Positions 36,774 to 48,600 of a stretch of 64,000 nt of DNA are shown here, piece after piece. The DNA is from Telmatactis stephensoni (taxonomy: Eukaryota; Cnidaria; Anthozoa; Actiniaria; Isophelliidae), in contig JALIZF010001645.1 in assembly GCA_029948255.1 (NCBI GenBank), positions 1 through 64,000 of the forward strand, in the 5' to 3' direction. The notes below the pieces were generated by a model. The model had not been told where the DNA came from and made no database searches. It saw only the letters and a program-made list of their open reading frames with translations. Position 1 is the stretch's first letter, and the number at the start of each line of letters is the position of its first letter. The translations under genes were made by a program, and so were the position numbers.

Positions 36774-38043
36774 TGTACAGGCCCGCAAATGATCCCAGGC
36801 CCGCAAGTGATCCCAGGCCCGCAAATGAACCCACTAGAGGTCCGCAAATGATCCCAGGCCCGCAAATGATCCCACTAGAGGCCCGCAAATATGATCCCAG
36901 GGGAAAATACGGAATCTGATGGATGGAACGGAACTATAAGTGATTAACAAAACAAAAACAAAACAACAACAAAAAAACCGTCAGGTAATTACATGAAATT
37001 CATAATTAGCACAATAAAGAATCTGAGTGATATTGTTTTAACTAATAAATTTGTTTCTGTTGTATACGATACCGGCGTATATGCTAGATTATTCTTTTTA
37101 ATTCCGTAATCTGATTATTATGTGCGATTACACAATGAGCTTCGTACTAGACTGATTATAATTCGTTACCTCAATGTACCAAAGGCATGAAACTCTTAAC
37201 GCGATCAAAGAATGTTTTCTACAAGCGTTGTGGAAATTAATTAATATCAAAACTTTAACAAAGACAAAGCAAAAACTTAGCGCGTGACAAACCACTGATG
37301 ATTCACTTTTTTGTGTTTCATTATTTTTTTTCCTCTCAATTTGTTTTTGCGTTTAACTTTATGCTTCTTTTTGCTTCGAAAACTTTCCAAGTATCCTGAG
37401 GTATGATAATCCCATGAGTTTTAGCTTAATAACTAATCATTCCAACACAATAACTAATATTTATCACACACTGAATTAGGAAGACGTTTTAAAAAACATC
37501 ATGATATAAACCTTAGAATTACCAATTGAACAGAGTTCAATTGCTGTTTTGTTGTCATTTTTGGCGGAGTTTGCGGCGTAAAAGCACAACAAAAATACTA
37601 GAATTAAGATAGATTCCATAGCAGTCGATAAAAGCAAACACCACTACACATGCAAGACTGTCATGAGAAGGGTATTAGGCTACATAAATATGGGGAGCCG
37701 CGGTTATCTGATTCGACCACTGGCCACTACAACGACACTGATGTCAGGTATTATAAATTGAGCTCAATTTTCAGTTAAGACATAAAACCACCATATTTAG
37801 ATTTATAAACTCTTAAACACTAATATTCAGTTTGTATTTTATGTTTTTAATCACTCATAGTTCCGTTCCATCCATATCAGATTCCGTATTTTCCACTGGG
37901 ATCATTTGCGGGCCTCTAGTGGGTTCATTTGCGGGCCTGGGATCATTTGCGGGCCTCTAGTGGGTTCATTTGCGGGCCTGGGATCATTTGCGGGCCTCTA
38001 GTGGGATCATTTGCGGGCCTGGGATCATTTGCGGGCCTGTACA
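36774..38043. mobile_element. Second Foldback-like element with minisatellite arms
   Basis: Both ends are tandem arrays of an ~18-bp unit: GGCCCGCAAATGATCCCA at the left (36779-36900) and its complement at the right (37896-38040). Some units use the variant CACTAGAGG/CCTCTAGTG. The arms continue inward through a shared unique block (AAAATACGGAATCTGATGGA...GGAACGGAACTAT against its complement at 37857-37895). The outer ends read TGTACAGGCCCGC and are flanked by TCAC (36770-36773, 38044-38047), a likely 4-bp duplication, though TGTACA is palindromic and the border is uncertain. The central ~920 bp has no gene. The element ends 115 bp before the start codon of LicD-like paralogue 2. Confidence 0.78.
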
Positions 38044-38158
38044 TCACCCCTACCCCGTCTGGATTTTCACCAATCAGAAGTTTCGAAGACGAGGATATTC
38101 GATCTAGTTACACCATGTCTACTTGCATGGAACTTACGGTTCGCAAGTTACTACGTGA

Positions 38159-39593
38159 ATGGGTTTTCTGGGAAAAGCTTTTACCTATTTCGACATCTTT
38201 AAAATAATTAGTATAGCTGTGATAGTCACTTGTATTCTGCTTGGAGCTATGCTGTTGGAAAACGAGAATAACCTTTCACCTCACCCAAAAAATAGCCTGG
38301 TTTTTATGCCGCTATTCAGAACAAAAACGCTCAACAAAACTGGTGTACCCCGTTTGAATTCTAACGATTTAGACGTCAAAGAACAAGATTTAAAATCAAA
38401 TGAGACTTGGACTACAAAATCCGCTACAAAAATCCCCACAGAACTGCTTCCGTTCAACTACTACTGGACAACTTTGTGGGGGAAGCAAAATGCCTCCCTT
38501 TGGAAGCGAATTTATGGCGATATGAACTGCCCTGATAACCCCAGAAGAAAAGCACTTATGGGTATTTTAAAAACATGGATTCAAATAGCCGAGAAAAATA
38601 ATATAGAATATGGATTATCATATGGAAGTTTGATTGGAATTGTACGAAACAATGATGTCTTGCCGTGGGACCTTGATATAGACGTGCTAGTTGAGTACAA
38701 AGATGTTTTGAAATTGGAGAATTTAGGTTGGCCACGAGATGTTCACGCAGGGGATGGTAAAACATATGTGAATTTTATACCAGTTTCGGAACATAATAAA
38801 CCAGTTCGTGAGAGGATTCGATGGAATTGCCAGGGGAAGGTCAGTTTTTTGATATTTTACAGGGTCCGGTTATGCGAAAAACGATTAGCGTTAACCCAGG
38901 ATTAACTCTAAAGAAAACCATTGACTTTTAAACCCAGGATTAGCGTTAATCGCCCTATTAACAACTGGGCCCAGAGCAGCCAAAACGAGGGGAGGGGTTA
39001 GAACAAGCATAACAAGGATTGGAGAGGGGGGGGGGGAGGGTGAAAGGATTGGCTTCCTGTGGTCAGGATGTCGCTACAAAAAAGCCTACAAAATCTGGTG
39101 CATGTGTAGACATTTGACTGTGGTGTATGTTGGTTGGGGATGGGTGGGTGCATTGAGCCAGAAGGTGTCACCCAAGAGGCTCTTCACAGAGATGAGAGGG
39201 GTGTATAGTTCCTTTCATCCACTCTCTAGCTGTGCTTACTGTTAAAAATGCTTCTGTTTAATGATTTAGGTTTCACTGAGACATGTTGATGAGTGTTCAA
39301 TCCAGGAGCCATTGGTTCGTCTTTATAACGATGCATTCATGGATGTTTACGACTATCATGTCAAGAAAGACACCATACACTTTTATTCAGAAGGACGAGT
39401 TTTTGTGATACAGAAAAAGCATTATTTTCCACCACGACGTTGTCTATTTATGGGTTACAATGCCTGGTGTCCATATGATCCTGTTAATTTCTTAGCAGGC
39501 TATTATGGTAAAGATTTTGTGATATCTGTCAAAAGGTGTGTAAATGGCCAGTGGGTGAAGACACGTAAAAAGAAATATTTTTTAAAGAACTGA
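38159..39593 (+). CDS. LicD/fukutin-like type II membrane protein, paralogue 2 (2 exons, 334 aa)
   Basis: Exons 38159-38839 and 39270-39593 (GT/AG, phase 0) total 1005 bp including stop. The layout matches paralogue 1: membrane anchor (residues ~15-33), the shared LLENENNLSPHPK segment, a variable stem ~20 residues longer, WKRIYGDMNCPDNPRRKAL, then YGSLIGIVRNNDVLPWDLDI (155-174) with D171, D173 and D175. Exon 2 carries CSIQEPLVRLYND and YFPPRRCLFMGYNAWCPYDP, plus a basic C-terminal tail (KTRKKKYFLKN) absent from paralogue 1. The intron is only 430 bp. AATAAA lies at 39599-39604, just after the stop. The same intron site and phase show a tandem gene duplication. Both copies look intact. Substrate unknown. 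Confidence 0.88.
38862..38974. mobile_element. Small MITE in the intron of LicD-like paralogue 2
   Basis: GGGTCCGGTTATGCGAAAAACGATTAGCG at the left pairs with CGCTATTAACAACTGGGCCC-type sequence at the right. Internal halves AACCCAGGATTA are repeated. Confidence 0.6.
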
Positions 39594-39949
39594 GTCATAA
39601 TAAATCATCAGTCAATATCAAGTGTTCTAGTTGTCACTATCTGTCATATTTTTCTTAATAATCCTGGATTCCTAAGTAGGGCAGATTACATAGTGCAGTG
39701 GGAGATGACTTTCGGGTTGGGCCTTTTTTCTTAATCCTGTATCCATCTCTGCATAGCAGTCTTCACTTGGTGTAGATCAGAGTAGAATTCCAATTTCTCC
39801 ATATAGACTCTGGCCCGGAGCGAAGCGCATATTTTTTTGCAGTCCTGTCCTTATTTGGGATACCTGTGTAATTCATATAATATAAGCATTCCGATTGGCT
39901 AAATACAATTTCGTTCCCAGTCTATCACCCTCACTGGACGGTAAACAAA

Positions 39950-39970
39950 ATGGCGGATAAATTGAGGTGA
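39950..39970 (+). promoter_or_regulatory. Six-codon uORF before CIAO2A
   Basis: ATG GCG GAT AAA TTG AGG TGA ends one base before the CIAO2A start ATG (39972). The spacing would favour either leaky scanning or termination-reinitiation. This is a sequence observation; the transcript start is not known. Confidence 0.5.
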
Positions 39971-39971
39971 A

Positions 39972-42900
39972 ATGACGACTGATTTGGAACCCGAATGTTG
40001 TGAGGCAAATGATGAATTTGCTCTGGAAATCTACGGTAAATATCATCAGGAATTTGTTTATTTATGCATCTGTTGCTGTTCAGATTACAGTAAAGAAGTA
40101 CAGCTTCTTCTTGTTTTCTTTCAGATCTCATCAAAGATATCAAGGTACAGCTTATTATTAAAATTCTTTCGTTTGAGGATAAAATGTTTTTCTTATTTTT
40201 ATATTTTTGAGTAGATATTTATCACGTCGAATTTGAAAATGATTATTTATAATAAAGCCAAGCCAGAGAACCAACAATACTTCTTTCAGTCCTTCTTTAC
40301 TGGTCCCAACTTAGTTATTCATTGACCATGATTATCTTCTCCTAAAATGATATATTAGAGTACATTAGATTTCGTATGAAATGAAAATGGCAATGCATAG
40401 TCATGGCATTGTTATGGCAGGAATTTTGAACCTTTTTATAGGCAACATGGCACTGAAATGATTATAGCACGGTGCAGTCTGTAAGAAATCTGCTCTAGTG
40501 GCTTTTGCACCAGTTATAAGGGAGCATTCATTTTTTAGGAGGGGGTGGGCCGGAGGAATTGAGGGGTGGGCCAAAAGAAATTTACTCTATGAAAGGGGGT
40601 GGGTCATGTTTTTCTGAAAGTTAAACCAGGTCAAGGGACCCTATTTTCATATTTGGAAGTGGGGTGGGTCATCAATATAGTTGAATTCCTTATTACCGTG
40701 GGGGCTTGCATTTTTTTTTGTATTTGATTCCTGCAATTCCTCCGGCCCACCCCCCCTCCTAAAAAATGAATGCTCCCTAAGGCTTAGACGAAAGTTTTGA
40801 CAAACTGATGTTAGTTTCAACCAAGTAATGAAATCATAGTCCTTTAAGCCACTAAGTGACCATGGTTGGCATGTTTGGCTGAGCGGTGAAAGCGCTGGCC
40901 ATTCACCGCTGTGGTCCGGGTTCGAGTCCCAGCTGGGGTGCTGGATCATAAGTGAACTGAGTTTGTTTCATGTGGTGTTCTCTACCATGTCATGAGGGTT
41001 TTTTATCTGGGTTCTCTGGTTTTTCCTCCCTCAGCAAAAATCAACATGTGAGTTGAGCATTGTATGCAACATATTTAATGTAGAGGAAGTGAGTGTGAGA
41101 TTGAAGACGGCCCAATGGAAGAGTAGCGAAAGCTAAACTGGCTCCGTCTATAAGTAAAGAGTTTATTTATATTATTTATTTATATTGTCAATAGTCTAGT
41201 TCTGAGATATGCTTTGAACATGTGCCACATACAAAGGGTTCAGAATGAAGCTACATTTATGTGCTAAAACTTTTATCTTGTTACGAATGACTGAGATTTA
41301 TGCACGTAGCCTTGTCTTGATAATTTTGTATGTGGCAAGTGAAGTGTACCTTGGAAGTCAGCTATTCTCAAACCAGTACTTAATAGATATAGTATTGTTA
41401 AAGGTCAGATAGTAGAGTACCACTATCAGTACCACTATCACTAGTCAGCAATATACATGTAGTTTGGGTTCAAGCCCTGGCTCATGGACCATCACTCAGG
41501 GACTTAAGGTGGCCCGTACCTATTGATTTGTTTGTTGGGCATGAATTTCAATCGCGTCCTTTTACATCAAAACCTTGTCCGATTTCTGAGAAATTTGCAG
41601 CCATTTGTCTACAAGCCTTGAAATTTGTACCGGTAATTATTTTTCTGCGAATTAGATCAAGTAATTCGAGATATCAGACGATTTTTAAAAATGGCTTTTT
41701 GAGAAAAATTGGTCATAAATCCAAAATTCCAAGGTGAATTTTTTTCCTACTTCGTCAATCAAGTATAAAGGCATAGAGGACTACATACAACATGTATCGT
41801 GCCAATTGGTGCCTTGGAAGTTGCGATACAAAATTTGTGCTGCCTGTTACGACGCAAAATTATGTAGTCAAAACTACCGCCAAAATCTCAACAAAATTTC
41901 AAAAGCAGCGAGAACTATATCTGCTGTAAGAAAGACAAATACCTATTGTAACTTGTAAACAAAATTTGGAGAGATGAGAAGCTAAACGCCAATGTTATCC
42001 TCAAGCAAACTTGGGGAGTAATTTTTGTGACCACGAGGCGAGCGTTGCGAATTTGTATTACTTCGACTTCTACAAATTCTGTCGAATTGTTTCGTGAAAT
42101 TTTCTTGGTATGGGATAGAACAAGATGTTAACATACCTGTTGCCAAGTGTTGTTGTGTTTGCTGCACTAGGTACATTGTATAATTCATTAAGCTTCAAAA
42201 GTAAGCAACTTCATCAAGTCGACGTTTGAGCTGCCAAGGTAAAACCCTCACGGTTTGTTAATTTATTCAAAACGACACCTTACTATCTGTTGCAAAATTC
42301 CGCACGGGATCCAGACTTATGGGAATAAAGACAGTAGTTCTCTGAATACAATTGCTTCTGAGTCTAAATCCCGTGTGGAATTTTGAAACAGATAGTAAGG
42401 TGTTGTTTTGAATAAATTAACAAACCATGAGGGCTTTACCTTGGCAGCTCAAACGTCGACTCGATGCAATTGCTTAATTTTGAAGCTTACTGAATTATAC
42501 CTAGTGCAGCAAACACAACGACACTTGGCAGCAGGTATGTTAACATCTTGTTCTATCCCATACCAAGAAAATTTCACGAAACAATTCGACAGAATTTGTA
42601 GAAGTCGAAGTAATACAAATTCGCAACGCTCATCTCGTGGTCACAAAAATTACTCCCCAAGTTTGCTTGAGGATAACATTGGCGTTTAGCTTCTCATCTC
42701 TCCAAATTTTGTTTACAAGTTACAATAGGTATTTGTCTTTCTTACAGCAGATATAGTTCTCGCTGCTTTTGAAATTTTGTTGAGATTTTGGCGGTAGTTT
42801 TGACTACATAATTTTGCGTCGTAACAGGCAGCACAAATTTTGTATCGCAACTTCCAAGGCACCAATTGGCACGATACATGTTGTATGTAGTCCTCTATGC

Positions 42901-45558
42901 CTTTATACTTGATTGACGAAATAGGAAAAAAATTCACCTTGGAATTTTGGATTTATGACCAATTTTTCTCAAAAAGCCATTTTTAAAAATCGTCTGATAT
43001 CTCGAATTACTTGATCTAATTCGCAGAAAAATAATTACCGGTACAAATTTCAAGGCTTGTAGACAAATGGCTGCAAATTTCTCAGAAATCGGACAAGGTT
43101 TTGATGTAAAAGGACGCGATTGAAATTCATGCCCAACAAACAAATCAATAGGTACGGGCCACCTTAAAATATTTGAGAGGAAGGTGCTGTCTTTGTAATA
43201 TCATGGCTTCTGCAAATAGTTAGACCTTAATGTATTCATCAGCCCTCAGTTTAGACTCCACATTGAACATATATTTATCCTGCTTTGAAGGGATGTAATT
43301 TAAGAACCATACCACTATTCAGGAAGAGTAGGGAGATCCCAGAGTGTATAACAACCAAGGGTTGGAGGTACTCCTAATATTTTACTAATATTGATGTGCA
43401 GCACCGTCGTCAGGATCCAGTTTTTTATGCTTGCCAAATAAGCCTAAACCTTGCTGACATTTTGGCCCCCTCACTAGAATCCATTTTGAGTAACTTTTGT
43501 TCACTAATTAAAACTATTGTGTTGGTATATTCTTGAAGGAATGTAAAATTTGAACATATGACAGGTTCTTGAAGAGGATTCTGGTATAGAGTGCGGATCA
43601 AAACAGCACTGACAATAATTCAAGTTTATTGGTAAAACTGGTTTTGGGACAAAAGTAGGGGTACTGTGTTTGCAGGCTTGTATGCATGTAAATAATGGCT
43701 AAACTGAAATCAGAGCCGAGCTCTGTTGTGTTGATCCTGCCACATGTGTATGGCATATGTGGTACAAACTTAACAACTCTTGACTAATATGTGTCATTTT
43801 TGAAGGACCCAGAAAAGCCTCAAACATTAGAGGAACTAGATGTTGTAGTTGAAGACTGTATAAAAGTAGAACAAGCTGATGGATATAAACACATCACAAT
43901 TGAGTTCACACCAACTGTACAACATTGTTCCCTTGCTACTCTAATAGGTAAGCTTAAGGTTATCACAAATTTTGTCTCCTTTGAAAATATATTCCCCTTC
44001 CTTGACTCTGATCTTAATAACCACTCTTAGGGTACGTCTTTTAAGAACAGGGCATCTGATAGAGTTTGTGGCTGTAATTTTGTACAATTGCCTAAAATCA
44101 TACTCATTTGCACTATTTTCAATTGTCATTTTCCATTGGTTATGTACCATGTTTGTCAGATATGCCATAATAAAAAGAAAAACAAGAATATTTATCATTT
44201 TGTTTACTTTGGATATTTCGGTTGTCATCCATTTGGTTTTATACCTAGGATGTATCTTATTACATGAAATTTTCTTGAATATTTAAAATCCCAAAATTAA
44301 TGCTGCAAAAGATAAGTGTTGTGAACATAAATGAACACAATAAAAGCTAGTCAGATCAATGTACAATGTATTTCCACTACCTTAATTATTTGTGTCACTA
44401 GCTTGACAAAAGGGATTGATGGGAAAACAGGCCCACAAGAAATGACTTGGACCTGGACTGGGGAAGATGCATGACAGTTCATGGCAATGACTGTATGCTT
44501 ACTTGTGGCACTGAATGTTTAAAGTGACTGGGAGGTGCAATTGGGATGCCGTCATTCATTATACCATCTGCAATGAGCTTTTTAAGATCTAGTAGACATC
44601 ATGAATCTATTTAGGACCATCTCACATAGTGTACTTTATTACAAAGGTCTTTGTCTACGAGTCAAACTTGAAAGGGCATTACCAGACAAATTTAAGGTAT
44701 GTAACGATACTAAATATGTAAAGTTCTGTTTGTCAATCATCAAGTCATTTTCCTTCCTTCCTTCCTACTTTGCTTGCTTGCTTCCTTCATCTGTTCATTT
44801 GTTAGCTTGTTTGTTCCTCCTTCCTTCCTTCCTTCCTTCCTTCCTTCCTTCCTTCCTTCCTTCCTTCCTTCCTTCCTTCCTTCCTTCCTTCCTTCCTTCC
44901 TTCCTTCCTTCCTTCCTTCCTTCCTTCCTTCCTTCCTTCCTTCCTTCCTTCCTTCCTTCCTTCCTTCCTTCCTTCCTTCCTTCCTTCCTTCCTTCCTTCC
45001 TTCCTTCCTTCCTTCCTTCCTTCCTTCCTTCCTTCCTTCCTTTCCTTCCTTCCTTCCTTCCTTCCTTCCTTCCTTCCTTCCTTCCTTCCTTCCTTCCTTC
45101 CTTCCTTCCTTCCTTCCTTCCTTCCTTCCTTCCTTCCTTCCTTCCTTCCTTCCTTCCTTCCTTCCTTCCTTCCTTCCTTCCTTCCTTCCTTCCTTCCTTC
45201 CTTCCTTCCTTCCTTCCTTCCTTCCTTCCTTCCTTCCTTCCTTCCTTCCTTCCTTCCTTCCTTCCTTCCTTCCTTCCTTCCTTCCTTCCTTCCTTCCTTC
45301 CTTCCTTCCTTCCTTTATCCATCCAACCATTCTTTAAATATTTATTTATTTGTTTGTTTGTTTGTTTATTTATCCAAAGTAAATATCTATTTATTTATTA
45401 TAACTACAACTTAAAGTTTAGTGACATCATGTTAAGTCAACATTTCAACATTGTTCAAACTTCATTATCAGGTCAGACAAAAATGTTTGAACAACATTGA
45501 AACATCATCAACTTAGCATATCGCTAAGTAATTAAATGTTTAAACAAGAATCTTATTT

Positions 45559-45617
<59 letters not shown>

Positions 45618-48600
45618 TTTGTATATGTATTTATATATTTATTTGTTCATCCATTCATTCATTTTATCCTGACCACTGATTCATTGGATTTCTCTATGTG
45701 GACAGATTGCCTGTCCCATTAGGCCATTTGCATGATGGCATCATATACTACAACTACCAGAATGCTTTGCCCACTTTCTTTTGTAAAATAATTAGTGCCT
45801 ATTGTTTAACTATTCTCAAAAGGGAATAAGAATCTGAATAAGAAAGAAAATTTGTAGTAAGAGCATTCTCACTGGTAGTTGTAGTAAAATGATGCCATTG
45901 TGCAAGTGTCCTATAATGAATTGTCCGAATACAAAAATGTAATGATTGATAGAATGATGTATTTGTATCTAGGTAATAGGAGCATGGTATGTAGTGATAC
46001 AGTGTACTTGGCATAAATACTACAAGTGATATTTCAAAATTGTTCAACTACTGTCAAAATTTCACAAGCCAAAGGCAAGTGAAATTTGGGACAATTCTGA
46101 AATATCATGAGTGGTATTTATGTCAAATATTACATACAAAACATGCTATTATTTGTTAATAATTTAATTAGGTAAGAAAATTTTACAATTTTGATTAAAG
46201 ACACAAAGTTGCATTGCCTTCACTCCACTACTAACTCAAAAAAAAAAAAAAAAAAAAAAAATTGGCTTTTGAGTCTAAACTAATAATGATCAATAGCTTG
46301 ACATTTCTCAAGAAAAACAGTAATAAAAATGAAATCATCAAAAGTCAAAAAAATTCACCGAAAAGTAAAATATTCAGAAATTTAATGTTTTCATTTTTGG
46401 CCTGAATGACTTTCATCTCCCTTGCAGCCGTTTTTGTGTCATACGCACAAAAAATAGCTGCGAGGAAGACTAGAACGACTTCAAGGTCACAGAAAAGCTG
46501 ACTCTTTAGTAACAGTGAACAAATTGTCATTTGTGAAATGGCGTTGTTTGAAAAAAAGGATGAGACAAAAACTAACTTTTTATTACATGTACCTTTCAAT
46601 AACTTTTCAGCCATGTCAGTCCTTCAGGTTGAAGCTATTTTGACAAGTCACTTTCGCTATGCTTGATCATTTTCATATTTTGTAGAAAAAAAGAAAGAAA
46701 TTATTCTTAATATCTTCATAAGAAATCTTCGTAATCTTCATGAAATAATCTGACTGTACTTCTGTCTTTTTTGAGATTTTTGACTTTCTTCTAAGATTAA
46801 GTCGCTTATTTTTAGTGGGAGAAAGCTTCCCAAGTCTAGCTGCCATTTTATAGCTTTTTCACAGGAAAAAGGAAATCTATGGTATATTTCCTGTTTCAAT
46901 CTGGGAAATCTGTAATACCCAAACTTGTAAAAATAGAACAGATTCCCAAGTTAGACCCAGGAAAGCCCCATGTTGACAAGTTGGGAATTAATATTTTTTC
47001 CTGTGTTTGCAAAGAGAAAGAAAGCAGTTGCCATGGAAACTGTATTTCCACATGTATTTCAAAATTAAGGTGAAATACCACTCCTCTCAGCCAATCAAAT
47101 TGCAGAAATTTCTTAGGCTATATTATCAAGTCAAGTAGACAGGTACAATGTAATTCTGACCAGGAGAGAATAACAATACTTGACAGTGGGACTGGACACA
47201 CACAATAAAAAACCTTTGGCAGCCAGATTTGATGTGCTGCCACTACATTGTACCTGTGGGTTGTTTTTAGAACTATTAGAACAAAGTCATCTTAATAATA
47301 GTAATAACAATAATAGCAGACTTATATAGCCCTATTTCCGTGAGTTTAATAGCGCTGATCAAAATTACAGTTCAAATGCCAAATTAAACAAATAAGTCTT
47401 GAGCTTTTGCTTAAAGCAGTCAATGTTACTAGTCAAGAGTCCTTGGCTTGATGTCTTCTGGTAAGTTGTTCCACAGTTCATGGGCAGCAGTACAAAACGC
47501 ATGACTTCCATAGGTCTTGAGATTGAAGGAAGGTTTCTTTAGGAGATTCTTACTGGAGGAACGAAGGGTTCACGATGGCTTGTAAGGAGTAATTAGATCT
47601 TTGAGGTAGTCAGGAGCCATGTCATGAAGTGTCTTGAAGGTCAGGATCAGAATTTTAAACTTCACACGATAAGCCACTGGGAGCCATTGAAGCTCCTTAA
47701 GGATCAGCATCACATGATCAAACTTGGAAGACAACAAGACAAGACGTGCTGCAGCATTCTGGACGTGTTGCAGCTTCTTAATTAGATGCAAAGGAAGACC
47801 ATACAACAATGCATTGCAGTAATCAAGCTTCGAGATAACTAGTGCATGGATGACAGTCTTAGTAGCATCAGATGTAAGATACTTTGTAATTTTTGCGATG
47901 TTTCGCAGATGGTAAAATGCACCTTTAGAAGCAGCTGTTACGCGAGACTTCATCGAAAGGCAGTCATCAAAGGTAACAGCAATATTTCGTGCTTGATTGG
48001 GGGAGAACACTGTTTCATCACAAACAGATATAGATTGCAGAGGTGGCCTTGCATGGAGTGAAGATGAAATTACAAGCACCTCTGTCTTGTCTCAGTTCAA
48101 TTTCAGCTTGTTGTAAGACATCCAGTGATCAATATCACGCACACAGCACTCAATTTGTTGTTTAGAAGATTTCATATCACCTACAGATGACGTTCTAAAG
48201 GTAATGTATACATGTAGCTGCATGTCGTCAGCATACAGGTGGTAGTTCATCTTGTGGTTATGTGCAATGTCACCAAGAGGAGAGGTATACAGAGAGTAAA
48301 GCATGGGTCCCAACACGGATCCTTGTGGAACACCACATTTCAGTTTGCATTGAGATGATGATGTTCCTTCAATACTAACAAACTGCATCTGGTCAAAAAG
48401 ATACGAGCAAAAACACTTAAGAGCTGAACCATCAATGCTGTACCTCTTATGGAGACAACAAATTAGGAAGGTGTGGTCAACAGTGTCAAAAGCCGCCGAC
48501 AAGTCCAGCAAAAGAAGAATAACAGTCATCTGAGAATCAGTGGCCATTGCAATGTCCTTGTGCACTCAAAGGAGAGCGGTTTCCGCACTGTGGTTTTTCT

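Noticed and set aside
41528..43143. Five open frames, identical in pairs on opposite strands, as a possible transposase
   Set aside because: The identity comes from the palindromic DNA. The frames are short, overlap, and show no transposase motif.
44601..45500. Long open frames on both strands (up to 299 codons, Leu-Pro-Ser-Phe or Lys-Glu-Gly-Arg repeats)
   Set aside because: They translate a pure (CTTC)n tract that has no stop in several frames. They overlap each other on opposite strands and include CIAO2A exon 4 only by chance.
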